64,000 nucleotides of DNA from Bradyrhizobium sp. WSM1417 (GTDB lineage: Bacteria > Pseudomonadota > Alphaproteobacteria > Rhizobiales > Xanthobacteraceae), in NCBI RefSeq assembly GCF_000515415.1, contig NZ_KI911783.1, positions 3,896,392 through 3,960,391 on the forward strand, in the 5' to 3' direction. The position numbers and the translations under genes were made by a program. This document shows positions 19,191 to 28,625 of the stretch, one piece after another. The notes beneath the pieces are model-generated. The model searched no databases. It had not been told where the DNA came from and saw only the letters and a program-made list of their open reading frames with translations. Every line of letters starts with the position of its first letter. The stretch's first letter is position 1.

Positions 19191-20221
19191 ATTCGCTCGC
19201 AAAGGTCCCGGTCACGGTCGTCACGGGGTTTCTCGGCTCCGGCAAGACCACGCTGATCCAGCATCTGCTTGCCAACGCCAACGGCAAGAAGCTCGCGGTG
19301 CTCGTCAACGAGTTCGGCAGCGAGGGCGTCGATGGCGAGATTCTGAAATCCTGCGCCGATGCGAATTGCCCGGAAGAGAACATCATCGAGCTCGCCAATG
19401 GCTGCATCTGCTGCACCGTCGCTGACGATTTCATTCCGACCATGGAGAAGCTGCTGTCGCGGCCGGTGCGACCCGATCATATCCTGATCGAGACCTCGGG
19501 CCTGGCGCTGCCCAAGCCTTTGCTGAAGGCGTTCGACTGGCCGGAGATTCGTTCGCGCATCACGGTCGACGGCGTGATCGCGTTGGCCGACGCCGAAGCT
19601 GTCGCCGCCGGCCGTTTCGCGCCCGACCCTGACGCCGTCGAAGCGCAGCGCGCGGCGGACGGGAATCTCGATCACGAGACCCCGCTGTCGGAAGTGTTCG
19701 AGGACCAGATCGCCTGCGCCGACATCGTGCTGCTGACCAAGGCCGATCTTGCGGGTGCGGCAGGGCTCGAAGCAGCCAAAGCGGCGATCACCGCCGAGAT
19801 GTCGCGCCGCGTGCCGATGCTGGCGATTACCGACGGCGCGATCGATGCGCGCCTCATCCTCGGTCTCGGAGCTGCCGCCGAGAACGATCTCGCCGCGCGT
19901 CCCTCGCATCACGACGGCGAGGAGGATCACGAGCACGACGATTTTGCGTCCGTCGTGATCGATCTTCCTGAAGTCACCGATATCGACGCGCTGGTTGCAT
20001 CCGTTCAGCGTCTGGCGCGCGAGCAGAATGTGCTGCGCATCAAGGGTTACATCGCGATGGAAGGCAAGCCGATGCGTCTCTTGCTGCAAGCGGTCGGCGA
20101 GCGCGTGCGGCACCAGTTCGACAAGCCCTGGGGCGCGGGTGCGAGGCGATCAAAGCTGGTGGTGATCGGCGAGCACGGAAACATTGATGAAGCCGCGATT
20201 AAGGCGGGACTCGGTATCTGA
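19187..20221 (+). CDS. cobW: CobW GTPase, metallochaperone of the COG0523 family
   Basis: CobW is a G3E GTPase thought to deliver Co2+ for corrin synthesis. The 344-aa protein has P-loop GFLGSGKT (residues 14-21), NEFGSEG, the metal-binding CICC motif (C73, C75, C76) in NGCICC, a TKAD guanine-specificity motif, and a His/Asp/Glu-rich stretch HHDGEEDHEHDD that may bind metal. The C-terminal CobW_C domain ends the protein. ATG at 19187 overlaps the upstream stop; its own stop overlaps the cobN start (TGATG). The position directly before cobN fits chaperoning cobalt to the cobaltochelatase. Confidence 0.95.
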   Translation: MNSLAKVPVTVVTGFLGSGKTTLIQHLLANANGKKLAVLVNEFGSEGVDGEILKSCADANCPEENIIELANGCICCTVADDFIPTMEKLLSRPVRPDHILIETSGLALPKPLLKAFDWPEIRSRITVDGVIALADAEAVAAGRFAPDPDAVEAQRAADGNLDHETPLSEVFEDQIACADIVLLTKADLAGAAGLEAAKAAITAEMSRRVPMLAITDGAIDARLILGLGAAAENDLAARPSHHDGEEDHEHDDFASVVIDLPEVTDIDALVASVQRLAREQNVLRIKGYIAMEGKPMRLLLQAVGERVRHQFDKPWGAGARRSKLVVIGEHGNIDEAAIKAGLGI

Positions 20222-23200
20222 TGCACGTCGTCTTCCGCGAGAGCCGCGGTCTCGAGGAGACCGCGATACCAAGGGACATCGGCCAGGATCCGGCCGATCT
20301 CGTGGTGCTCTCGTATTCGGATTCCGATCTTGCCGCCTTCGCGGCCGGCTGGCGCCGTGGCCGCGACAGCCTGCCGTCGCTACGGCTCGTCAATCTCGCC
20401 GAACTCCGTCACCCGCTCTCGGTCGACACCTATATCGAACGCACTCTTGCGCACGCGCGCGGCATCTTGGTTCGCCTGATCGGTGGCGAGTCTTACTGGT
20501 CGTATGGACTTGCGGCCCTGCAACAGCTCGCCAAGGAGCGCGGCATCGTGCTGGCCGTGCTGCCGGCCGACGGCCGCGACGACACGCGGCTCGATGCGTA
20601 TTCGACCCTGCCGGTCTCGACATTGCGTCGGCTCAAGGTGCTCTGCGACACCGGCGGCCCCGTCGCATCGCAAGCCGCAATCGCGCAGCTTGCATTGGCC
20701 TCGGGCCTCTATGCGGGACCTGTTATCGGGGAGATGACCGTCCCCGAGATGGGCTTTTACGATCGGGCGCGCGGTGTCATTGCCGCGCCGGCGTCGGGTG
20801 AGGGCAGGCCGCGCGCGCTCGTGGCCTTCTATCGCTCCTATCTCACCGCTGCCGACACTGGCCCGGTCGATGCCCTGATCGCCGCATTGCGCGAGAAGAG
20901 GTTCGACGCGCATGGTGTGTTCGTCACCTCGCTGAAAGCCGCGGGAGTTGCGGATTGGTTGCGCGAGTATCTGGCGCAAAATCCTCCGGCCGCGATCGTC
21001 AATGCGACGGCGTTCTCGGCGATGGGCGACGACGGCACGACGCCGTTCGACGCCGCATCCTGCCCGGTGTTCCAGGTCGCGCTCTCCACGGCACGCCGCG
21101 AGGACTGGGCGAGTTCGCTCCGCGGCCTCTCGCCCGGCGACCTCGCGATGCATGTGGTGCTGCCCGAGGTCGACGGCCGCCTGTTTGCGGGCGTGGTGAG
21201 CTTCAAATCGGCGGCGATGCGCGATCCCGATTTGCAATTTTCGCACCTGGCACACAGGCCCGACGAGGAGCGCGTGAACGCCGTGGCCGCGCGCGTTGCG
21301 GCCTGGCGTCGCCTTGCGGAGAAGCCGGCCGCCGAAAAGCGGATGGCGCTCGTGCTCTCCAACTATCCGGGCCGCCCGCATCAGATCGCGCATGCGGTCG
21401 GTCTCGATGCCCTGGCCTCGGTCGATGCCTTGGTGTCCGACCTCGCGGAGGCTGGCTTCGATGTCGATCCGGTCCATGCGCTCGGCGAAACGCTGCTCAA
21501 GCAGACCTTGAGCTGGAGCGTTGCCGACTACCGCGCTGCGCTCTCGCGGCTTCCGCAAGTCTTGCAGGATGATCTCGCGCAAGCCTGGGGCGCGCCGGAG
21601 ACTGATCCGGGTTGTCGCGATGGCGCGTTCCATTTCGCCGCGATTCAATGCGGCCGGTCGATCATCGCGGTTCAGCCGGAGCGTGGCGATGCGACCGCGC
21701 GCGATGCCGAGTATCACGATCTCGCCCGCACGCCGCGCCATGCCTATGTCGCGTTCTATCTCTGGCTCCGAGGGCAGGGCTGTGATGCCGTCGTGCATAT
21801 AGGCGCGCATGGCACGCTGGAATGGCTGCCCGGAAAATCCGTGGCGCTGTCGCAGGCGTGCTGGCCGGAAGCCCTCATCGGCGATCTGCCCGTCATTTAT
21901 CCCTTCATCGTCAACGATCCCGGCGAGGCCGCGCAGGCCAAGCGGCGCCTGGGTGCCGTCACGATTGGCCATCTGCCGCCGCAACTCGCGGCATCAGCGG
22001 TGCCGGACGGGCTGCGCAGGCTTGAACAGCTCCTCGACGAGTACTCGACGGCCGATGGCCTCGATCCCGCCCGCCGCCAGCGCCTGATCGCCGCGATCCG
22101 TGACGAGGCGCGTGCGGCTGGCCTCGAAGACGATCTTGGTCTGGATGCAGCGGCCGCACCGGCCGAAGCGATCCCGCGGATCGACCGCTTCGTCTGCGAT
22201 CTCAAGGAAAGCCAGTTCGGCGACGGCCTCCACGTGTTCGGCCGCGGCGCCTGCGGCGACGCGGAACGCGACGCCTTGCGGGCCGCGCTTGCAGGACAGC
22301 GCGTCGCGCCGGGGCCGTCAGGCTCACCCTATCGCGGCCGCCAGGACGTGCTGCCTACGGGACGCAATCTCTTTGCCGTCGATCCGCGTGCGGTGCCGAC
22401 GCCGTCGGCGCATGCGCAAGGCATCAAGCTCGCGGAAGAGCTGCTGCGCCGCCATTTGCAGGATCACGGCGACTGGCCGAAAGGACTCGTGGTTGATCTC
22501 TGGGGCTCGGCGACGATGCGCACCGCAGGCGAGGAGTTTGCCATGGCGCTGCATCTGGCCGGCCTCGCACCGCGCTGGGATCATGCGTCCGGCCGTGTCA
22601 CCGGCTACGACATCATCGCGCCTGCCGAGCTTGGCCGGCCCCGCATCGACGTCACGCTGCGGGTCTCGGGCCTGTTTCGCGACGTCTTCTCGGGCCTTGC
22701 GCAATTGTTCGAAGCGGCAGCCGAGGCGCTGTCGGCCCGCGAGGACGAGGGCGACGAAAATCCCTATCGCCATCGCACATCGCGCGTGTTCGCGCCGCGT
22801 CCCGGACAATACGGCGTGGGTCTCTCGGCAATCCCGGACGCCTTCACGCCCGAGACGCGCGACGCCGCCGGCGAAGCCTGGCTCTCGGCATCGTCATGGG
22901 CGTTCTCGGCCGACGGCGAGATCACGCTCGATCGTGCCGGTATCGAGAAGCGGCTCGCATCCGCCGATGCTTTCGTGCACGTGCAGGATTTGCCTGAAAC
23001 CGATCTTCTGCTCGCGGCCGACTATGCCGCGCATGAGGCCGGCATTGCGGCTGCCGCAGCCCATCTCGGCGCGGCAGGACCATCGCTCTATCATCTCGAT
23101 GCGACGCGCCCCGAGCAGCCGCACGCGCGTACGCTGACCGAGGAAATCTCCCGTGTCGTCCGCGCACGCGCGGCCAATCCGGCCTGGATCGCCGGCATGA

Positions 23201-23469
23201 TGTGCCACGGTTTTCGCGGGGCGGCCGAGATCACCGCGACGCTCGAGCATATGGCCGCCTTCGCGCATCTGGCCGGCGCCGTGCCGCCGCATCTGTTCGA
23301 CCTGTACTACGATGCGACGCTCGGCGATGACGACGTCCGCGCCTTCATGGCCCGCGAAAATCCGGCGGCGCTGGCGGCGATGGAGACGTGTTTCACGCGC
23401 CTGCATGAGGCCTCGCTCTGGCGTACGCGCCGCAATTCGATCGCGGCTGCGCTGCGGGAGGCGTCATGA
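20221..23469 (+). CDS. cobN: Cobaltochelatase large subunit CobN
   Basis: CobN is the catalytic subunit of the ATP-dependent aerobic cobaltochelatase that inserts Co2+ into hydrogenobyrinic acid a,c-diamide. The 1082-aa protein has the CobN/BchH core, including the HIGAHGTLEWLPGK block near residue 526 and FIVNDPGEAAQAKRR, and the C-terminal HGFRGAAEI segment. It is shorter than the Pseudomonas denitrificans CobN of about 1275 aa, but I see no frameshift or missing core motif. The partner AAA/VWA subunits (CobS, CobT of the chelatase) are not in this window. Translation is coupled to cobW and cobG by overlaps. Confidence 0.96.
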   Translation: MHVVFRESRGLEETAIPRDIGQDPADLVVLSYSDSDLAAFAAGWRRGRDSLPSLRLVNLAELRHPLSVDTYIERTLAHARGILVRLIGGESYWSYGLAALQQLAKERGIVLAVLPADGRDDTRLDAYSTLPVSTLRRLKVLCDTGGPVASQAAIAQLALASGLYAGPVIGEMTVPEMGFYDRARGVIAAPASGEGRPRALVAFYRSYLTAADTGPVDALIAALREKRFDAHGVFVTSLKAAGVADWLREYLAQNPPAAIVNATAFSAMGDDGTTPFDAASCPVFQVALSTARREDWASSLRGLSPGDLAMHVVLPEVDGRLFAGVVSFKSAAMRDPDLQFSHLAHRPDEERVNAVAARVAAWRRLAEKPAAEKRMALVLSNYPGRPHQIAHAVGLDALASVDALVSDLAEAGFDVDPVHALGETLLKQTLSWSVADYRAALSRLPQVLQDDLAQAWGAPETDPGCRDGAFHFAAIQCGRSIIAVQPERGDATARDAEYHDLARTPRHAYVAFYLWLRGQGCDAVVHIGAHGTLEWLPGKSVALSQACWPEALIGDLPVIYPFIVNDPGEAAQAKRRLGAVTIGHLPPQLAASAVPDGLRRLEQLLDEYSTADGLDPARRQRLIAAIRDEARAAGLEDDLGLDAAAAPAEAIPRIDRFVCDLKESQFGDGLHVFGRGACGDAERDALRAALAGQRVAPGPSGSPYRGRQDVLPTGRNLFAVDPRAVPTPSAHAQGIKLAEELLRRHLQDHGDWPKGLVVDLWGSATMRTAGEEFAMALHLAGLAPRWDHASGRVTGYDIIAPAELGRPRIDVTLRVSGLFRDVFSGLAQLFEAAAEALSAREDEGDENPYRHRTSRVFAPRPGQYGVGLSAIPDAFTPETRDAAGEAWLSASSWAFSADGEITLDRAGIEKRLASADAFVHVQDLPETDLLLAADYAAHEAGIAAAAAHLGAAGPSLYHLDATRPEQPHARTLTEEISRVVRARAANPAWIAGMMCHGFRGAAEITATLEHMAAFAHLAGAVPPHLFDLYYDATLGDDDVRAFMARENPAALAAMETCFTRLHEASLWRTRRNSIAAALREAS

Positions 23470-24629
23470 GTGCTTCCGTGGTCAAGGGCTGGTGTCCCGG
23501 CGCGCTGCGCCCGATGCAATCGGGCGACGGGCTCGTGGTCCGCGTGCGTCCGTTCGGCGGACGGCTGGAAGCGACACAAATCTCCGGACTGGCTCATCTC
23601 GCCGAACGCCATGGCAACGGCCTGGTCGACGTGACCAGCCGAGCCAATCTCCAGATCAGGGGCGTCAACGAGACCAGCCACAGGCTGCTGCTCGACGGCC
23701 TTGCGCAACTGGCGCTGCTCGACCCGGATGCTGAGACCGAATCCCGTCGCAACATCCTCGTGACGCCGTTCTGGCGTAGCGGGGACGCGACCCAATCGCT
23801 CGCCGCCGAGCTCGAGGAAGCACTCGCCGATAGCAAGCTCGAACTTCCAACCAAGTTCGGCTTCGCGATCGATGACGGCACCTCACGCGTGCTTGCCGGC
23901 GATTCCGCGGACGTGCGGATCGAGCGCGATCGTTCCGGCGGACTGCTGGTGCGGGCTGATGGCGACAAACTCGGCCGCTCCGTCGCGCGCGGCGAGGCCG
24001 TGAGCACCGCACTCGCATTCGCCAACTGGTTCGTGACCTCAGGCGGCGCCAGAGGCGGACGAGGGCGGATGGCGGCGCATCTTGCTGCGGGTGCAATCTT
24101 GCCGGAGGCGTTGCGCGGCGAGGCCGAGCCGGCGCCGATCATGGCCGCGGCGCGTCCCGGCCTCTATGCGCAAGGTGCGATGGTTGGCGTCGCCTTCGGA
24201 CAGATGGCGCATGCGACGCTCAACCAGTTCGCCGGTTGCGGACATGCGCTGCGCATGACGCCATGGCGGATGGTTTTGAGCGAGGGCAAGCGCGCGATGC
24301 CGAGCGCGACTGGTCTCATCACCGAGGCCTATGATCCCGCGCTGCGCGTCATCGCGTGCAGCGGTGCGCCACGCTGTCGCGAGGCGCATGCCGATACCCG
24401 CGGCCTTGCCGCGGCCCTGGCCCCGAACATCGGCGCGGCCGCACGGCTCCACGTCTCCGGCTGTGCCAAGGGCTGCGCCCATTCGGGTCCCGCCGCCATC
24501 ACTCTGGTTGCGACCGGCGCCGGCTTCGATCTCGTGCGCGGTGGGTCGACGCGCGACGAGCCCATCCTGCGCGGGCTGAACCGCGACGACATCGTCAGGG
24601 AACCCTCCATCCTGATGGGAGGGCACTGA
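23466..24629 (+). CDS. cobG: Precorrin-3B synthase CobG
   Basis: CobG is the oxygen-using Fe-S monooxygenase that prepares precorrin-3A for ring contraction, a hallmark of the aerobic pathway. The 387-aa protein has the nitrite/sulfite-reductase-like ferredoxin half-domains (GLVDVTSRANLQIRG) and the 4Fe-4S motif C298-x5-C304 and C333-x3-C337 (ACSGAPRC; SGCAKGC). It overlaps cobN by 4 bp and cobH by 1 bp. The presence of cobG means no CobZ-type replacement is needed. Confidence 0.95.
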   Translation: MSASVVKGWCPGALRPMQSGDGLVVRVRPFGGRLEATQISGLAHLAERHGNGLVDVTSRANLQIRGVNETSHRLLLDGLAQLALLDPDAETESRRNILVTPFWRSGDATQSLAAELEEALADSKLELPTKFGFAIDDGTSRVLAGDSADVRIERDRSGGLLVRADGDKLGRSVARGEAVSTALAFANWFVTSGGARGGRGRMAAHLAAGAILPEALRGEAEPAPIMAAARPGLYAQGAMVGVAFGQMAHATLNQFAGCGHALRMTPWRMVLSEGKRAMPSATGLITEAYDPALRVIACSGAPRCREAHADTRGLAAALAPNIGAAARLHVSGCAKGCAHSGPAAITLVATGAGFDLVRGGSTRDEPILRGLNRDDIVREPSILMGGH

Positions 24630-25258
24630 TGCCGTACATTTACGAGACCGACGGCGCGGCGATCTACCGGCAGTCCTTTGCGACCATCCGGGCCGAAGCC
24701 GATCTTGCGCGCTTCACGCCGGACGAGGAGCAGGTGGTGGTGCGGATGATCCATGCCGCGGGCATGGTCGGCCTGGAGGCGCATATCCGCTTCACTTCAG
24801 GCATGGCGGTTGCTGCGCGCGCGGCCTTGCAGAAGGGCGCACCGATCCTGTGCGACGCGCGCATGGTCTCCGAAGGAATTACGCGGGCGCGGCTTCCCGC
24901 CGCCAACGCCGTCATCTGCACGCTGGGCGACGAGACCGTTCCCGCGCTCGCGCAGTCCATGCGCAACACCCGTTCGGCCGCGGCCCTGGAGCTATGGCGG
25001 CCGCATCTCGACGGCGCGATCGTGGCGATCGGCAACGCGCCGACCGCGTTGTTTCATCTCCTCAACATGCTGGAGGACCGGGACTGCCCGCGGCCCGCGG
25101 CCATCATCGGCTGTCCGGTCGGCTTCGTCGGCGCGGCCGAATCCAAAGCTGCGCTGATAGCCAATCCCCCGGTGCCGGCATTGACGGTCGAGGGCCGCCT
25201 CGGCGGTTCCGCGATCACGGTCGCCGCCGTGAACGCGCTGGCGAGCCGGAGCGAATAG
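24629..25258 (+). CDS. cobH: Precorrin-8X methylmutase CobH
   Basis: CobH moves the C-11 methyl to C-12, giving hydrogenobyrinic acid. The 209-aa protein has the conserved catalytic His (H42) in RMIHAAGM, the DARMVSEGI segment, GNAPTALF and the GCPVGFVGAAESK block. The ATG at 24629 overlaps the cobG stop (TGATG), which is the correct family N-terminus; a longer upstream frame exists but overlaps cobG. cobI begins 2 bp after its stop. Confidence 0.95.
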   Translation: MPYIYETDGAAIYRQSFATIRAEADLARFTPDEEQVVVRMIHAAGMVGLEAHIRFTSGMAVAARAALQKGAPILCDARMVSEGITRARLPAANAVICTLGDETVPALAQSMRNTRSAAALELWRPHLDGAIVAIGNAPTALFHLLNMLEDRDCPRPAAIIGCPVGFVGAAESKAALIANPPVPALTVEGRLGGSAITVAAVNALASRSE

Positions 25259-25260
25259 CG

Positions 25261-25992
25261 ATGGGACGCATCATTTGCTGCGGTCTCGGCCCTGGTGATC
25301 CCGATATGATGAGCGTGCGCGCCGATCGCACGGTGCGCGGCGCAAAGCATGTCGCCTATTTCCGCAAGAAGGGCCGGCCCGGCCAGGCGCGACGCATCGT
25401 CGAGGGCATGTTGGCGGGCGACGTCACCGAATATCCGATGGAATATCCTGTCACCACGGAGATCGCCTTCGACGCGCCTGAATACGTCCAGCTGCTTGCC
25501 GGCTTCTACGACGAATGGGCGGAGCGACTGGCGCGGCTGGCGCGCGCGGTCGACGTCGTCGTGCTCTGCGAGGGCGATCCTTACTTCTACGGCTCCTTCA
25601 TGCATCTGCACACGCGCCTGCAAGGCCGCGTCGAGATCGAGGTGATCGCCGGCATTCCCGGCATGGTCGGCTGCTGGAATGGCGTGGGACAACCGATCGC
25701 GCTCGGTGACGACGTGACGACGGTGCTCATGGGCACGCTCGCCGAGGCCGAGCTCGAGCGCCGCATGCGCGATTCCGATGCGCTCGTGATCATGAAGACC
25801 GGGCGCAATCTCGCCAAGGTTCGCCGCGCGCTCGCTGCCGCCGGACGGCTGGACGACGCCTGGCTGGTCGAGCGCGGCACCATGCCGGGCGAGCGCGTGG
25901 TGCGGCTCGCGGAGATCGATGCCGCCGACTGCCCCTATTTCGCGATCGTGCTCGTGCACGGCAAGGGCCGGCATCCGGACGCCGCCGAATGA
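25261..25992 (+). CDS. cobI: Precorrin-2 C20-methyltransferase CobI
   Basis: CobI is an S-adenosylmethionine-dependent methyltransferase of the tetrapyrrole methylase family. The 243-aa protein opens with the GLGPGDPDMMSVRA motif and carries the CEGDPYFYGSF and IPGMVGCW motifs of C20 methylases. The ATG at 25261 is 2 bp past the cobH stop and gives the expected N-terminus. The stop overlaps the cobJ start by 4 bp. Confidence 0.95.
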   Translation: MGRIICCGLGPGDPDMMSVRADRTVRGAKHVAYFRKKGRPGQARRIVEGMLAGDVTEYPMEYPVTTEIAFDAPEYVQLLAGFYDEWAERLARLARAVDVVVLCEGDPYFYGSFMHLHTRLQGRVEIEVIAGIPGMVGCWNGVGQPIALGDDVTTVLMGTLAEAELERRMRDSDALVIMKTGRNLAKVRRALAAAGRLDDAWLVERGTMPGERVVRLAEIDAADCPYFAIVLVHGKGRHPDAAE

Positions 25993-26723
25993 CGGGCACG
26001 CTGACCATCGCGGGTCTCGGACCGGGCAGCGATGCGCTGGTGACGCCCGAGGTCTCCGCCGCGCTTGCCGCCGCGACGGACATTCTCGGCTACGCGCCCT
26101 ATGTCGCGCGCGTGCCGCCGCGATCGGGACTCAAGCTGCATCCGTCCGATAATCGCGAAGAATTACACCGCGCAAGCGAGGCATTGCGGCTCGCCGCCGA
26201 AGGCGGGCAGGTCGTCATCGTGTCCTCGGGCGACCCCGGCGTCTTCGCGATGGCCTCCGCCGTGTTCGAGGTGCTTGAACAGGCGCCGCAATGGCGCGAG
26301 CTGCCGATCCGCGTACTGCCGGGCGTCACCGCGATGCTGGCGGCTGCCGCGCGCGCCGGCGCGCCGCTCGGCCATGATTTCTGTGCGATCAACCTCTCGG
26401 ACAATCTCAAGCCGTGGGCGGTGATCGAGAAGCGTCTGCGGCTCGCCGCGGAAGCCGACTTTGCCATTGCGATGTACAACCCGCGCTCGGCGAGCCGGCC
26501 GGAAGGATTTGGCCGTGCGCTCGCGGTGTTGAACGAGGCCGGCTGTGGCGAGCGCCTCGTGATCTTCGCGCGCGCGATCAGCGCCGCCGATGAGAAGATC
26601 GAGACCGTCAGGCTGAACGAAGCGACACCTGAAATGGCCGACATGCGCACGCTGGTGATCGTCGGCAACTCGCAGACCCGCCGCGTCGGCCGCTGGGTCT
26701 ATGCGCCGAGGCAGGTCCGATGA
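25989..26723 (+). CDS. cobJ: Precorrin-3B C17-methyltransferase CobJ
   Basis: CobJ methylates C-17 and drives ring contraction. The 244-aa protein has GLGPGSDALVTPEV at the N-terminus, YAPYV, the SSGDPGVFAMA motif and the CAINLSDNLKPW block, then AMYNPRS and the NSQTRR end typical of CobJ. It is the last gene of the riboswitch-1 operon. The 3' end overlaps cobK tail-to-tail by 25 bp, leaving no room for an intergenic terminator. Confidence 0.95.
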   Translation: MTGTLTIAGLGPGSDALVTPEVSAALAAATDILGYAPYVARVPPRSGLKLHPSDNREELHRASEALRLAAEGGQVVIVSSGDPGVFAMASAVFEVLEQAPQWRELPIRVLPGVTAMLAAAARAGAPLGHDFCAINLSDNLKPWAVIEKRLRLAAEADFAIAMYNPRSASRPEGFGRALAVLNEAGCGERLVIFARAISAADEKIETVRLNEATPEMADMRTLVIVGNSQTRRVGRWVYAPRQVR

Positions 26724-27445
26724 CCGAGCCACTGCATGATCTCGGCCACGCTGTCGACCCGCAACCGTTCCGGCAGTTGCGGTCGCGCGATCATGATCAC
26801 GGGCACGCCGAGCCTGCGGGCTGCGTCGATCTTGGCGCGCGCGCCGTTGCCGCCCGAATTGCGGGCGACGATCCGGGTGATGCCTCGCGCGCGCATCATC
26901 TCCAGCTCGCCCTCAAGCGTGAACGGCCCACGCGACACGATGACGTCCGCGCCGAAGGGCAGGGGCGCATCGGGCGGATCGACGAATCTCAGCGTGTAGG
27001 CGTGCTGCGGCTTGGTCGCGAACGGTGCGATGTGCTGGCGGCCGATGGCGAGGAACACATTTGCCGCCGCCTCGGGCAGTGCGGCGACCGCGGCGTCGAC
27101 ATCAGATATTTCGATCCAGTTATCGCCGGGCGCTTGAGTCCAGGGCGCGCGCTCGAGAGCGATCAGCGGCGTGCCGGTTTCCGCGCAAGCCGCGACCGCA
27201 TTGCGGCTCATCTCGGCGGCAAAGGGATGGGTCGAGTCGATCACGTGCGTGATCTCTTCCCGACGAATGTAATCGGCAAGACCGCCGACGCCGCCAAAAC
27301 CGCCGATACGCGTCGGCAACGGCTGATTGGCGGGCGCGCGGGTGCGGCCGCCATAGGAATACACGGCGCCGATGCCGGCGCGCGCGATCTCCGCCGCAAG
27401 CAGGCTCGCGTCGGCCGTTCCGCCCAGAATGAGGGCGCGCGTCAT
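26699..27445 (-). CDS. cobK: Precorrin-6A reductase CobK
   Basis: CobK reduces precorrin-6A to precorrin-6B with NADPH. The 248-aa protein starts MTRALILGGTADAS (nucleotide-binding loop), then YSYGGRT, the HVIDSTHPFA motif and the FLAIGRQH and IVARNSGG segments, all typical of CobK. The ATG (27443-27445 on the minus strand) shares the palindrome CATG with the cobL start on the other strand, so the two genes overlap by 2 bp at their 5' ends. The long upstream extension of this frame lies in cobL and is not protein-like. It is a single-gene minus-strand unit between two + strand operons. Confidence 0.95.
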   Translation of the reverse strand: MTRALILGGTADASLLAAEIARAGIGAVYSYGGRTRAPANQPLPTRIGGFGGVGGLADYIRREEITHVIDSTHPFAAEMSRNAVAACAETGTPLIALERAPWTQAPGDNWIEISDVDAAVAALPEAAANVFLAIGRQHIAPFATKPQHAYTLRFVDPPDAPLPFGADVIVSRGPFTLEGELEMMRARGITRIVARNSGGNGARAKIDAARRLGVPVIMIARPQLPERLRVDSVAEIMQWLGHRTCLGA

Positions 27446-28625
27446 GGCTGATCCCTGGCTGACCATCATCGGTATCGGCGAAGATGGACTTGCCGGGCTG
27501 TCCGAGGCAAGCCGAAAGGCGCTCGATGATGCCGAAACTGTCTTCGGCGGTGAACGGCATCTTGCGCTTGCCGGCGTGACCGGGCGCGGCCGTCCATGGC
27601 GGGTGCCGTTCGACGCAGATGTCGTGCTGAGCTGCCGCGACCGTCCGACAGCGGTGCTCGCCTCCGGCGATCCGTTTTGGTACGGCGCCGGCGCGAGCCT
27701 CGCCGAGAAGCTGGACGCCGGCGAGTGGATCGCGCATTCCGCGCCGTCGACCTTCTCGCTCGCCGCCGCGCGACTGGGCTGGCGTCTCGAAGCGATTGCC
27801 TGTCTCGGTCTCCACGCTGCGCCATTTGAGCGTCTGGTGCCGCATCTGGCGCGAGGTGCACGCATCATTTGCCTCGTGCGCGATGGCAAGGCGGCAGGCG
27901 AACTTGCGAAATGGCTGACGGCGCGCGGATGGGGTGCCTCGACATTCTGGACACTCACCGCGCTTGGCGGGCCGCGCGAAATTATCAACGCGCATCGCGC
28001 CGACAGTTTTGCAGGCGATGTTGCCGGGAGCCTGGTCACGGTGGCCGTGGAGACGAGAGGAGCGCAGGGCCTTCCCCGCAGCTCGGGACTGTCGGACGAT
28101 CTCTTCGTCCATGACGGCCAAATCACCAAGCGTCCGGTCCGTGCGCTCGCGCTCTCGGCGCTGGCGCCGCGTCCCGGTGAACGGCTGTGGGACATTGGCG
28201 CAGGCTCGGGTTCGATTTCAGTCGAGTGGACACTGTGCGGCGGGATGGCGATCGCCGTCGAGCCGCGCGAGGATCGCGCCGCGAACATCCGCGGCAACGC
28301 AGCGGCGTTCGGGTTGGCACATCGGATCACAGTCATCACAGGAAAGGCGCCTGAAGTCCTTGCTGACCTGGACGCACCTGACGCCGTGTTCATTGGCGGC
28401 GGTCTCGACATCGCGATGTTCGACGCGGTCTGGTCGCGGCTCGCGCCCGGTACGCGGCTGGTCGCGCATTCAGTAACGTTGGAAACGGAAGCGCTGCTGG
28501 GTGAGCTGCACCAGCGCCACGGCGGCGACTTGATGCGGGTCGAGATTGCGCATGCCACTCCGCTTGGCCGCTACCGGTCCTGGGCGGCGGTGCGGCCGGT
28601 GCTGCAATGGAGTGCGGTCCGATGA
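27444..28625 (+). CDS. cobL: Precorrin-6Y C5,15-methyltransferase (decarboxylating) CobL
   Basis: CobL is a fusion of a CbiE-type C5-methylase and a CbiT-type C15-methylase/decarboxylase. The 393-aa protein has the N-terminal IIGIGEDGLAGLS domain with SGDPFWYGAG, and a C-terminal Rossmann SAM-binding domain with WDIGAGSGSISVEW. The ATG at 27444 lies in the CATG shared with cobK; the preceding in-frame region has no better start. It heads the cobL-E-M-B-A operon, whose promoter must lie inside cobK. Confidence 0.95.
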   Translation: MADPWLTIIGIGEDGLAGLSEASRKALDDAETVFGGERHLALAGVTGRGRPWRVPFDADVVLSCRDRPTAVLASGDPFWYGAGASLAEKLDAGEWIAHSAPSTFSLAAARLGWRLEAIACLGLHAAPFERLVPHLARGARIICLVRDGKAAGELAKWLTARGWGASTFWTLTALGGPREIINAHRADSFAGDVAGSLVTVAVETRGAQGLPRSSGLSDDLFVHDGQITKRPVRALALSALAPRPGERLWDIGAGSGSISVEWTLCGGMAIAVEPREDRAANIRGNAAAFGLAHRITVITGKAPEVLADLDAPDAVFIGGGLDIAMFDAVWSRLAPGTRLVAHSVTLETEALLGELHQRHGGDLMRVEIAHATPLGRYRSWAAVRPVLQWSAVR

